Below, in pieces: positions 11,151 through 21,865 of a DNA stretch of 64,000 nt; positions within the stretch are counted from its first letter, which is position 1, and each line of letters begins with the position of its first letter. The notes beneath the pieces were generated by a model. It was given only the letters and a program-made list of their open reading frames with translations. It was not told the origin of the DNA and did not search any database. The stretch spans positions 335,001 through 399,000 of the forward strand of contig JANEZZ010002693.1 in assembly GCA_026122225.1 (NCBI GenBank), in the 5' to 3' direction. The DNA is from Heloderma charlesbogerti. Lineage: Eukaryota; Chordata; Lepidosauria; Squamata; Helodermatidae. A program made the position numbers and the translations under genes.

Positions 11151-11175
11151 TTATCAATGGTTGCTAGTTATGATA

Positions 11176-11240
11176 GCTGTATTTTATTTTTTATTTATTT
11201 ATTTCATTTCTATACCGCCCAATAGCCGAAACTCTCTGTA
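11176..11240 (-). mobile_element. L2-like LINE tail fragment
   Basis: (ttta)n is followed by catttctataccgcccaat, the inverted 3' terminus of an L2-like element. It abuts the next LINE fragment. Confidence 0.55.
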
Positions 11241-11420
11241 TGTCACCTCCAGTATCTGGAAGTTTGCCTCTGTATACTAGTTGCTGGGAAATACCAATGC
11301 AAGGGTGCTCTTGCCATCATGTCCTGCTTGTGGGCTTCCCACCGGCATCCGGTTGGTGACGGTGAGAATAAAATGCTGGACTAAATCCAGCATGGCTGTT
11401 CTTATGTCCTTATGTCAATG
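11241..11420 (+). mobile_element. CR1-clade LINE 3' end (same family as 60089-60985)
   Basis: tcacctccagtatctgg, gtgctcttgccatcatg, cctgcttgtgggcttccc and aatgctggactaaatccagc match the inverted copy at 60089-60290. It ends cttatgtccttatg. Confidence 0.7.
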
Positions 11421-11951
11421 ATCACTGCACAGCCTCCAAAACAGTTACAACAGAAGATGTAGTGATACCGAGGTGTAGGGATGTTGGAGAAATTCACAAC
11501 AGATTCAGATGAGTACAGACTGTTATGAATCCAACATGGGGATTATGAAGTGGACCAGCTTTTTCCGAGTCATGCAGATTCTGTGGACCTGAAAATTCTG
11601 TGGAGTGATTTTGTTTGTGCGTGCTTGCCAGGGGGAGGTTATTCATACTTGCACACATCTGCATTAGCTGATACAGATTAATTAGTTATGATCGCACTTG
11701 CGCAAGTGTGCATTTGCGCTTAATTAGGATGATCGCATTGCGCAAGTATGCAGTAGTGCTAATGTGAATTAGCGCGAGCAGAACAAAATTCTGGCAAAAA
11801 AAATTCCAATTCTACCAGTGAGTGGATGATGGAACAAAAGACACCTGACAATCTGTGAAACACAAACAAAACAGATTTAACAAAATCTGCACATCCCTAC
11901 CGGGGTCAGGGAGTAACTTGGGTGACGCACCTCAGGGTCATTAAGTAATGT

Positions 11952-12165
11952 GGAGGAAGAACCATAACTCAGTGGCAGAGCTCATACTTAGCATGGCAAA
12001 GGTCCCACATTCAATCCTGGCCGCTCCAGTTAAGAGGATCAGGCACCAGGTGATAGGAAAGACCTCTTTCTGCCAGAGACCCTGGAGAGCCAATCAGAAT
12101 AAACAATACTGGTCTAGATGGACCAACAGTCTGACTTGCTATATGGCAGCTTCCTAGGTTCCAAT
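11952..12165 (+). mobile_element. tRNA-derived SINE
   Basis: The head ctcagtggcagagctcat has an A-box-like segment and the B box is cattcaatcct. The body reads agaccctggagagcc, aacaatactgg, ctagatggacc and tatggcagcttcct. It matches the copies at 27603 and 37362. Confidence 0.75.
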
Positions 12166-12577
12166 AGGTGCCCAAAACATTCATGCAGTCACCTTTCCTA
12201 CTGAGCTTGATGGAATCATGGCTGAATGCAGCTAAATAATACTTTAGCATCTACAGAGTGCATTTCTAGCACCAAAAACCTTTCACATATATTATCTCAG
12301 TAATCCTTACAAGCTAGGCCACTATTATTATTCCCATATTGCAGAATGGGTGGGGGGACTGAGGCAGAGAGGATCCGCTTGGAACACAAAGCTTGTCTGG
12401 AGAAAACTCCTCTTCATTTGAAGGGAAACAGCAGCTAATCCCTTCTAAAAAGTGAATAAACTGCATATGTGTTTAGGGTAAGCCATCAATTTAATTTGTT
12501 CCAGATGCTAAAAATGGATAAAATAGATGTAATTCATTATAAATAACGACAACAAACCAGGAAGGATCACAGCTTTT

Positions 12578-12579
<2 letters not shown>

Positions 12580-12619
<40 letters not shown>

Positions 12620-12630
12620 CAGAGACAGAG
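12580..12630. repeat. (GT)n then (AG)n microsatellite
   Basis: A GT run at 12580-12608 passes directly into AG/GACA repeats to about 12630. Confidence 0.9.
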
Positions 12631-14118
12631 AGATTGCTTTTACAAAAAGACAGAGATGTAGTTATTCCTTCCATTCAACACAACAATTCTGAAAGACAAC
12701 AGATCAACTAGTGCGTTTTTTTAAACTTGCTAAGTACTCAGAACAAGAATTAGTGCTTCTAGGAGAAAAGAAAAAGCAAAGAAAAATCTGTACAAAAGGA
12801 ATAAATTTCTTTTTCTTTTTTACATCCTATTGAGGCACATGAAATACAAACCTGGTTCTATTTCATATATACACATTTACAATAGATTTTGCGGAGGAGG
12901 GCAGAATGTCAGACAAAGAAGAATGAATAAATTCAAACAAATAAATGACCTTCAAAATATACAAAACCTGTGGCAAATAGCTGTTCAAAGGTGAAAAAAA
13001 GAGAAATCTGTACAGAGTCAATTTGAAGGCACAAATACTAAAAACTATAATCATGCAAAACATTTTTTTTCAAACCCCCAAACCTTACTCATAAGTACAA
13101 TCTGTGCAACAAAGCAAAACTAACACCCCCCCACGATAAAAGTTTACAGTAATTCTCAGTATATATCAGTACTGAAACATATGGGAAGTGCAACATATGT
13201 ACTGCCTTATAGCATACTAGGGTGTGTTATTCACACAGGTTGAAGCTGCTATTTTTCCAGTCCTGCATGTTTCAAAAGCGCAGAGTGTTAATTTTACAAG
13301 GTGGGGTGAGCAATGATAAAGCCAAGGGATTACACAGATGATATACATGGTTATGATTCCAATAGACTGAATGGAGATGTTGCAGCATTCCCCCCATTCT
13401 CCTCCCTGTTGTGATCATGTTTGTGTGAATGCTTGGCTGCGTGAGCAGTCCTTCTCCACAGAGCACAAGTGTTGCCATGCCGCTCACGTCTTCACTAGAA
13501 GCAGAACAGAACTGTGCACAATGACAACATTTGATGGATTTTCCAAAACCAGTTTATCAGTAACTGCAACCGTTTTCACACCAACGCTGACACCTCAATA
13601 CTTGTTACCAAGAGTTGATTCTTTGCTCTCCTTGTCTCACAACCCAGACTCAAGGTTGGCTTTTGGTTGCCAAGCTTCCCAACAATATCTGCAAACTGAC
13701 ATTTGGATTTCAAATTTTCAAATTCAAATGAAATCATTCACATCTAAAAGTTCACATATTTCTATATTTGCAGTTTTTGTATATACACATTCAAAAAGTA
13801 TTAGTGAAATGAATTTTAGCTCTGCCTCAAGCCTGTGCCACTGTCGATCACTGAACAGGGCAAAACCGTTGGGCTTGTTTTTGCATAGACATGGATATAT
13901 CCATGCCGAGATGAATACTGCTCCCTGAGGCTCTCTACAGTTTTGAAATGATGCATACAGGAAAAGCTGTTAAGCCTCCTATATTCCATACTTCAGAGCA
14001 CCACAATTCCAAATTATCTCTTCCTTTGGCAATTTCAGTGTAACCGCCCCACTACATCCATAACGTTTATGTCAAGTCAGCATCAGGACTTCCAGAAACA
14101 TCTAACAGAGAGAGTGAC

Positions 14119-14320
14119 GGGGTTCACACTATCATGGAGGGGGAAAGAACTCAGACCCCATGGTGTCTTGTTACCATGGCAACAAGCCACCCTCACCGGG
14201 TTAGCACGACACGGCAAGCCACACAGGTGAGGGTAACTATGCAAATCCCACCTGCACATGCAGCAGGGGAAATAATCCACTGTGGCTTATTTTCCCTGTC
14301 GTTATTGTGCAAACGGGCCC
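14119..14320. mobile_element. Foldback MITE with aagccac/gtggctta arms
   Basis: The element runs from gggttcacactatcatgg to ttattgtgcaaacgggccc. It contains ttaccatggcaacaagccac and ccactgtggcttattttccc, which recur in the element at 17230. It is non-coding. Confidence 0.6.
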
Positions 14321-14629
14321 AATGAGTCTTAAACCCCAATGAAGACTCTTACTAGACTGCAAACAGCTGGTATAAAATCAATGGCAACATTATGCTATTC
14401 ACAGATGTAGCTGTTCTTTTCAGTTTTCATAGCTTATGGGCTTCCAGGCCTAAAATGTGTTGTGCTTGGAAACAGGAGGAGGAAGACACAAAAACAGCAA
14501 GAGTTTGAAAGTAACTGTTTCAACCAGCTGCATTATTTAAGTAACTGTGATATTCCATTAACACAACAAATCATTAGGTCATGCAAAAACAAACAACTTT
14601 GGCTGACAGTTACTAGTCTATCACTTATT

Positions 14630-14768
14630 GCAGCCTTTCCCAACCTGGTGGCCTCCACATATTTTGGACTTCAGCTCCCATCAGCCCCAGCAAGCATGGC
14701 CAATGGTCGGGAATGCTGGTAGTCATAGTCCAAAACATCTGGAGGGCACCAGGCTGGGGAAGGCTGAC
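14630..14768. mobile_element. Palindromic hAT-like MITE, full length
   Basis: The left end is gcagcctttcccaacctggt and the right end caccaggctggggaaggctg, which are inverted repeats. The loop is catggccaatggtcggg. This is one of the most complete copies. Confidence 0.8.
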
Positions 14769-14923
14769 TTACTGTATCAATACCTGACCTATTCTACAAG
14801 GTATCATGTACATGCAGTAGTAGTCCTGGCTCAATAAGGCTTCCCATCTGTGTAAGAAACAGGAGTGTGAAAGTACACTGACAGATTTTCATCCAAGCAA
14901 GATGGGAAATCGTTATGTTGGAT

Positions 14924-14946
14924 ACACACACACACACACACACACA
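14924..14946. repeat. (CA)n microsatellite
   Basis: An uninterrupted CA run of about 23 bp. Confidence 0.95.
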
Positions 14947-15589
14947 GGTTCTCTCTCTCCCTGCTCACCCCCTTCCATTTTTAAAAATGGCAAGACCCAT
15001 TTTTAGAAATGGCAAAAAACACCTTAGGGCATCACGTTCCCCAACAGGGATATCCAGTCCTGCAACTGCAGGTCATACCTACATCTGTATGTGGCTGATA
15101 CTGACAGCCTCCCTGTGGATTGGTTCACAGACTGCACTGCACAACGGCAATCCAAATGAGCTAGGAGCTTTACCACCATCCTGGAGCAGCTGGTTCATAT
15201 GATACACCAGCAAAAAAGATTCATATGAGATTGTGTCTCCTCCTCCTGCCCCTCTGTGATAGAAACACTGCGCCTCGTAATGTTCCTATTCCAGTCATGG
15301 AGGGGGAGTTGCAACCTCCTACAAATCCCCCCCAAATTGTCAATGTGACACTGCTCGTGTGAATGGACCAGTGGCACTTGTAATTGGCAAGAGTTTAACT
15401 AGCTCAATGCAATCTAAACCAACTCCCAGAATCACAGAAGAGTACAGGTGGGATGGGATCTGAGGGGTCAACACTGAGGCAGCAGGAGGAATTCCTCTCT
15501 AAGGCACCTTTGTGAACACACACAGACACACCATTTCCTCTCCAGTGATAGCGCCCATGAGAAAGGGCTGGAACACACTTTACGAGGTT

Positions 15590-15815
15590 TCCTCCTGCTT
15601 GATGGACCGAATCCAGCTAGTGCAAGCATTTGCCAAGCCTGCCTTTAAAAGCTTCCAGTGATGGATTCCACCACTCCCTTAGGAACCTCTTTCACTCTTA
15701 CAATTAGAAAGTACATCCTAATGAACAGCCTACGTATTTTGGTCTGCAGTTTGAGCCCATTCCCCTGGCCCCCTTGTCATGCCCATGCTAGACATGGAGA
15801 TGGCAACCCTTCATG
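15590..15815 (-). mobile_element. CR1-type LINE 3' fragment, diverged
   Basis: gatggattccaccactccct, aggaacctctttcactc and gtttgagcccattcccc are the inverted CR1 3' region of an old subfamily. Confidence 0.65.
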
Positions 15816-15825
15816 TACTTGATTT

Positions 15826-15897
15826 ACAGCACAATCCTGAGCATGGGTCTCCTCAGAAGTATTGATTTCCTCCCAAGTAAGTGTGTATAGAAGGCTT
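15826..15897. mobile_element. Short foldback MITE, family B
   Basis: acaatcctgagcatgggtct and cctcccaagtaagtgtgtat belong to a family of about 80-90 bp whose consensus places gcaatcc at both ends and cttacttctgag/ctgggagtaag in the arms. Confidence 0.55.
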
Positions 15898-15899
15898 GC

Positions 15900-16005
15900 C
15901 CCTCCAGATGTATTGGACTACAACTCCCATAATCCTCTATCCAGCATGTTTATGCTGGCTGGGGTGACAGGAGTTGTAGTCCAACCCACTTTCAGCCTTC
16001 TCCTC
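15900..16005. mobile_element. Palindromic hAT-like MITE with motif on both arms
   Basis: ctccagatgtattgg-actacaactcccat in the left arm pairs with ggagttgtagtccaaccc in the right arm, with the loop gcatgtttatgctggctgg. Each arm carries the ACTACAACTCC core. Confidence 0.7.
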
Positions 16006-16539
16006 TCCCAGCTAAACAAACCCAGCAAATCTTAAAAGCTTTTAGCCAGTTCAGCCACAAACAGAATACTCCCTCTCTCTTTTTAAAGTGTTGGCTCCCT
16101 CTCAGTTTCCTGAAACTGCATTACACAATGCATGTTTGTACTGCATGGCCCGTAATGTTCATTTGATGACCTGTCAACAAGCCTTCCAAAAACAGCGGGT
16201 CCTAACCCGCTATTTGGAAATTACACCTATTTGGGAAACTACAGGTCCAGAGTTGATAGGAATATGACAGCTGCACTGATGAGCAAGCCAGCCTCTATTA
16301 AAATGGCTGCACAAAGCCAAAGGCACTCAGCTAACACAACACAGTTGGTTTAGAAAATGCAGTTTGCCCCTGGAAAGATCAGCCATATTCCTGCGCAACA
16401 TCACAGACTTCAATAGCTATAAAGACAAAAGCATTGGCACCTTACTCACAAAGGTCTGTTTAAAGATGGCCTTAGGTTCTTGGGCGGAGGACCTCAAGAA
16501 GTCATCGTCCACAACCTTATAATAAATTAGGTACACTTA

Positions 16540-16676
16540 ACCCAGCTTTCCCCAACTTGGTGCCCGCCAGACACATGGGACAACTTCCCCCACAGCTATG
16601 AGCTAGACTGATTGGGGACAATGAGAGCTGTAGTCCAACACATCTGGAGAGAATCGGGCCTGGAGAAGACTGCTCT
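16540..16676. mobile_element. Palindromic hAT-like MITE, diverged
   Basis: ccagctttccccaacttggt at the left and gagaagactgctc at the right, with gagctgtagtccaacacatc in the right arm. Confidence 0.65.
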
Positions 16677-17229
16677 AATCTAAGCCTGCCCCCCACACTT
16701 GCTTATTGAAACCATTGGAAACCATTCCACTGTTCTCCAACTCAAAACAGTCTCGTGTTTAACACAAAACCCTTTCTCCAGTTTCTTCCCATTAGTTCAC
16801 CTTTTGCCCCCAGCCAAAGCGGGTGATTTCCCTTGCCCTCCTCCCTCTCTCAACTTTCAACATCCCTCCCTTCTCAAATCTCAACTTGCCCAGTTCTTTC
16901 AGCTTTTAAAGAATAAATGACACATTGTAAAACTTGCATGAAATCAAACTTTCAAATTCACTCTGCTTCCTGCCCTGTAGACCTAGGACACTGAAATCAG
17001 CAACCTCGTGCATCCAAGTCTAATCACTTTAAATTTGGGGAGTATCCTTCCTGCCGTTCCCCCAAAGACATTCATGTTGTGTGAAGTGTTAGAACATCTG
17101 ACTTGCATCAGGGAAACCAAATATAAAGCTCAAACAAGTGAACCCATGCTATAGTTGGACACACTACCTTATCCACCCTTTATTATGTCCTTGAGGTGAA
17201 ATAAAAGGGTGAGCAGTCAAAAGACAGCA

Positions 17230-17578
17230 GCCCTGTTCTCATGATAATGGCAGGGGAAATAAGTCATGGTGGCTTATTTCCCCCATGGTGCCTGCCAAGG
17301 GTATTTGTATAATTACCCTCACTGGTGTGCTTTGCTGTGTTGTGTGAACCCAGCAAGGGTGACTTGTTGCTGTGGTTAAAAAGCCACCCTGAACCCTAAA
17401 ACAGCCCATGAGCTCTGGGTGGCTTGTTAACCATGGCAACAAGCCAGCCTTGCTGGGTTTGCATGACACAGTAAACTGTGCCAGCAAGAGTAATTATTCC
17501 AATCCCAACAACATGTACAGTGGGGGGAAATATGCCACTGTGGCTTATTACCCCCACTGTGGTCATGTGAACCAGGTC
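17230..17578. mobile_element. Foldback MITE with accatggcaacaagcca core
   Basis: The left end ccctgttctcatgata and right end catgtgaaccaggtc frame inverted arms containing aagtcatggtggcttatttc and gccactgtggcttattac. This is a longer relative of 14119-14320. Confidence 0.65.
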
Positions 17579-17753
17579 AGTGTAACATTTAAACACGTGG
17601 TGGTGGTGGTTTGCACAGAGTGGATAATGTGGTAGAAGGATTTAAGGGCTGCTTTAAGGGCTTTCAAAGCCCTTAAAAGGGGAGGAAGAGGAGTGGTTCC
17701 AGACCATGCTAATGATTTTGCAAATCCCTTTAGCATGCATTGGAAAAGTTGGA

Positions 17754-17773
17754 ACACACACACACACACACAC
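17754..17773. repeat. (CA)n microsatellite
   Basis: A CA run of about 20 bp. Confidence 0.95.
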
Positions 17774-18167
17774 GACTGTGTGACTAAAAAGGACAGTGAC
17801 ATGATGGACTAACTGTCAAGTCCATCAAATGTCAGATAGATGCAGAGGTGTTATTAGAAGCAGTTTAGATGGTGATGTAGCTAGAGGAATAGCTGGCATT
17901 AGAAAGTATAATTTTGTGGCATTAACCCATTTGCTATTCTTATTGATCTTGGAACCATAGTAAAAACACATCTAACAGATTTGCTGTTATTGTTGTGTTA
18001 CTACAAAGGTTCATCCCATTTTGATGTTTTGACCAGTGAAAGCTTTGGTTATTTCCTGATTTTGCTAACAGACTTCTTTTTGGTGTCCCAGTTTCCCACC
18101 TTTTTCATCTGCCTGTCCACCTGCTCTATCTGCTTCAGAATGTAAATGGATTACTTACAAGTGGAGC

Positions 18168-18290
18168 TTGCAGCAAAATGTTGCAGTGTGGAGTGCTCCT
18201 GTTCAGGGCTCCAGCCAGCCAAGCCCTTTTCCGGACTACTCTATCCCATGCCCATGCCTGTTTTCCACTCACTCCAGTCAGCCAGCATTC
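18168..18290 (+). repeat. Unclassified dispersed repeat, related to 57245-57410
   Basis: aaatgttgcagtgtggagtg and ctgttcagggctccagccag recur inverted at 57330-57410. The shadow translations share LLFRAP and MLQ-G, showing the homology. The family is not recognised. Confidence 0.55.
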
Positions 18291-18479
18291 TGGTGCACCA
18301 AGCATGCCCAGGCCTCATCAGGCTGTTTTTTGTTTTTATTTCCCCCATAGGGTTTTTTTCTCCTAAAGATTTTTTGTATTTTTGTGACCCCTGGGTCTCC
18401 CTCAAGCCTACTGATACCTCCCTCTTGTGCATGGATGCAGCCATCTGCAGCATGCTCTCCTGCTGAGTAACTATTAAAG

Positions 18480-19135
18480 AGCATCACCTTGAACTAAATG
18501 TATATAGAATAAGCTTCATATATTTAACTTGTTTGCCCATTCAAGGAAAGCCACTATGCCATCTCCCTTCTTTCCCTTTTGCAGTGGACATTCTGTTTTC
18601 TCCAGTCATCCTAGGCATTATTCAGATGAAGAACTGTGTATTTCTTTGCTTGCTTCCCCTGAATGGTGTTGTACTCCACATTTTGCCTTCTTCCTAGTTT
18701 CAAATATAAGGACCATATTTTCAAAGAAGACAATTGGTGGGTTTGTTTTCAAAATCACATGTTGTTTGCTAGCAGGCAGATGCTGAATGGCTTTGGGGTG
18801 TCATATTGACAGAAGAATCCTCAAATGATAAAGTATAGTGTACTGGATTCACATGAACACATCCTGAGTTCTAGCTGCAGTCAAGTCATAGGATCAGAGA
18901 CTGGGCTGTGAAGCTAGCTACAGAGGAAGGCCAGGGAGTCGTGTAAGGCACCAACCCCACCCCACCCCACCTCCTTCTGAGCTCTGCACATCATCCCAAA
19001 GCCCAGTTTCAATCTTGAGCCTTCTACAGACACAACCAACCCATTTCCAAAATTTCCTCTAGAATGAGGACTAGGAATAAATAGAAGTTTTCACATGTGC
19101 CCAGTAAATACTACTGGGCTGTGGAAAGCATGCAG
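18480..19135. other. No gene seen
   Basis: This stretch is without recognised repeats or coding signal. It is possibly within the RAB11FIP4 3' UTR or just beyond it. Confidence 0.35.
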
Positions 19136-19139
19136 CAGG

Positions 19140-19272
19140 AGTGGGTAACTTGTGGCTCTCCAGAAGTTTTGGCCTATGACTCCCATGTTCCCTCACCATT
19201 GGCTATGCTGGCAAGGGCTGATGGGAGTTGTAGGCCAAAACATCTGGAGGGCCACACAAATTGCCCAGCCCT
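19140..19272. mobile_element. Palindromic hAT-like MITE (gggcaac variant)
   Basis: gggtaacttgtggctctcc at the left pairs with ctggagggccacacaaattg at the right. The arms carry ttttggcctatgactcccat and gatgggagttgtaggcc. The gcc variant replaces the usual gtcc. Confidence 0.7.
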
Positions 19273-21621
19273 GGCATACAGCCTGCCTATGGCCAGGTAG
19301 CGAATCTTTACCCAATTTCACTTTTTCTTCTTATCTCTTCCCCAGATAAACAAAGGGAAATACAGAAGGGACAGCCAAAGAGCAGAAAAGGCTGCTGAAA
19401 ACTAACGTTTGTTTGACTGTGATGTCCCAAACCACAAAAAGATTGTCCAATGTCTCTTACAAAACCATCTTTGTAGAAATCAGAAGAAAAAGAAAAGATT
19501 TGGGAGTGCTCTGCAAAATACTTTTGCTGGAGTGGTTAAAACATCCCAAAAGTTTGAAAGAAGGTGAAAATGCCTGGGAGAAGCAAGAACATATATTTTC
19601 TTTTTAAACTGTTGTTTTAGTGTTTAAAATAAAATACCAAACTGATTAATACCAAGAGATTAAATCTCCCCATTTATTTTTTGTAGCTATAGTTCCTAGC
19701 TTTAGAATTAATTATACATACTTAGGGCATGTTTAAAAACAAGGTATATTTTAACTTGGAACTGTAGGCTGTGATCAAGTTAGGGAGGGAAAGTACAATA
19801 CATGTTAACAAATACAGGCATCCTTCAAGTCTTGCTGCTGTTTTATACATAATGCATTTTCTGCATGTGACCCACGTCAGGGTGGGGATTAGCATGGAGG
19901 GCATTATATGTGATGATCACACTCTCTCCTTCTTTCTCTCACACTCACACAAACCCACTTTACTACATGTACATGTGTGCCTGACCATTGCATGCAACAA
20001 CATATTGTGTGGCTTTCATGCTATTTCCTACACAGATGGACATTCCATGCAGGAAACAAGTCATGTGTGAAAACAGCCATTACACGGCATCTTTTCATTA
20101 GAAAAACCAAAAATGGTTTCCACCATGGTCTATGCACAAACCACTGTTTCCCCTACTGATTTCCCTACAGTGTGCCTTGTGTGATAGTGAAGGAAATTTC
20201 ATGTGGATTTACTTTGGAAACAAATTTAACAAATAGATGATTATGTTACAAAGTAGTAGTTAAGCAGTAAAAGCAAAGAGAAGAAAAGACCCAGGGCGAG
20301 TTTGAGAGCACTTTCAGATGGCAGACAGTGAGCAGGGGTTTTCCCAAAACCATGCAGCTTTGGTTTTTCTGATTTTTCCAGAGGGATCACCTGCCAATCA
20401 TGCAGCCATCTCCATGTCCTGAGGCCCACAACAACCTGAGCTCAAGAGCCATCATGCTGAAGAAATGTGGCATATAAGCAATCTCTTTTTCTGAAGTGTC
20501 AGAGAACGATTTAAAATATTGTTCTCCAATAAGCACAGGACTGATCTGAGGCACAGGTCTCTGAAAAGCTTTGGGCACTCATCATGTCAAGCAGCTGTAG
20601 GGTGGCCACTTCCTTAACTAATTTGTGCCTTGGATGGCTTTGTAGCTACAATGGCTGCGTAACAGGCAGAAATCAGCGAAGGAAGCAGTTCTTGGGGCCG
20701 AGATGCAGGAATACAGAACATTTCATCAGTTGATTTCTGCTTGTCAAGAAGGTGGCATGGGGTCCCCACCCATGGAAAAACATACAACTTTTAGTAGGTG
20801 CTCAAGCAGCTTTCTGTGGCCATTTCACGTTGTAACCAGAGTGGCTGCCATGGATGTGACAGCACAGTGAGTTTCACATAGCCAAACTTAGCCTGGTGCA
20901 TTTAAAAATTGGGTCTCTTGCAATACCCCTTTTTGTGGCCTGGTGGTAAACCTGAAGCACAGAAAGCTACATCAAAAACAGCCTTGCAGCTGTGACACAC
21001 ACGCATGCTTGTACACACAGATCTGTGCAATACCACATACCGCAATACTACTGTTCTAAAGGATTCATAGCCACGGGTTGGATATTGTAAAAAAGTGCTT
21101 TCTGCTGAAAGGAGGCTTAAAAAAAATAAATTAACAATCCTCTAGAGAACTCTTTTCCCTTTAGTATCATACATACATTCTTTTTGAAGGAGCAACACAT
21201 CACTGATCTTCCTGTAGCTTCAGTAGGACAACTTCAGCAAAAAATAAACACAACATAGTCAGCAGCAGTGAATTAATCCTGGACATGCAACACATTTCTG
21301 GGCAGATGAAGGAAGGGCTGCTGATAAGACGTGGAACTCAGCATTGTTTGTTGGGGAGGAGGAAGAGGAGGAGGATTGGCACTAGATATGTTTCCATTCT
21401 CTTTTATCCTTGAATCTAGAGGTAGTGTCATCTTTTTGTCCAGTATCTAAAACAGTGCAAATCCAGTTACATAGTTATTTCATTACAATCCTGTAACAGT
21501 CTTTTTTGCCACCCGCCCCTAAGTGGTGAAAGTGCATGAAAAACTGACCAATTATGATTCACAGACAAAGTGTACCAAACCTCATAAAAACAACGCCCTG
21601 TGTATCCACACAAGTTTTTTT

Positions 21622-21653
21622 TATATATATATATATATTATATATATATATAT
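21622..21653. repeat. (TA)n microsatellite in the 3' UTR
   Basis: A TA run of about 32 bp lies roughly 95 bases after the RAB11FIP4 stop codon. Confidence 0.9.
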
Positions 21654-21748
21654 TTATAGGTTCATTTACAGTAGCAGAGTGATATTTGGATCCAATGGCA
21701 TCTGATCAGGTACAAATCTCCGCTTGTTCCCCTTTCTGCTCCAGATCT

Positions 21749-21865
21749 TCAATTTTTTATTTCCAGGATGGATGGATTATGGTCTAGGATGGCTAGGATG
21801 ATCTTGTCCATATATTGGCGCAGTCTGTAGTTTATCTCCTCCTGTTCTTTAAGGGCTTCCATGAG
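21749..21865 (-). CDS. RAB11FIP4: RAB11FIP4 last coding exon: Rab11-binding domain and stop
   Basis: This exon has 117 coding nt in phase 0, ending in TGA at 21749-21751. It encodes [20 protein letters not shown], then [18 protein letters not shown]. The C-terminal helix [19 protein letters not shown] is the conserved FIP Rab11-binding domain: a parallel dimer whose hydrophobic Ile/Leu positions contact Rab11 switch regions, followed by the NPSILE turn. The last residue is Asn, where I recall His in human. The acceptor is ctcgtttcag/C. The 3' UTR follows directly. Confidence 0.97.
   Translation of the reverse strand, partial: LMEALKEQEEINYRLRQYMDKIILAILDHNPSILEIKN

Larger units (their letters stand above)
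12488..21748 (-). other. Putative RAB11FIP4 3' UTR and downstream flank
   Basis: This is the sequence downstream of the stop codon. It has relatively few transposons in 19.3-21.7 kb and 12.5-14.1 kb, which would fit a long 3' UTR. Minus-strand AATAAA hexamers occur at 19673-19678, 18335-18340 and 17178-17183, and an ATTAAA near 12488-12493. I cannot tell which one is used. Foldback elements (14119, 14630, 15900, 16540, 17230, 19140) and CA/GT/AT microsatellites interrupt it. The lower boundary is a guess. No plus-strand gene is supported here. Confidence 0.35.

Noticed and set aside
1..12487. Conserved miR-193/miR-365 cluster, known downstream of RAB11FIP4 in mammals
   Set aside because: I looked for both mature sequences on each strand and did not find them. 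They may lie further downstream, outside the window.
13371..13928. 185-codon plus-strand ORF, the longest non-repeat frame on that strand
   Set aside because: It has no recognisable domain, unusual composition and no splice signals, and it lies antisense to putative 3' UTR. It is likely chance.
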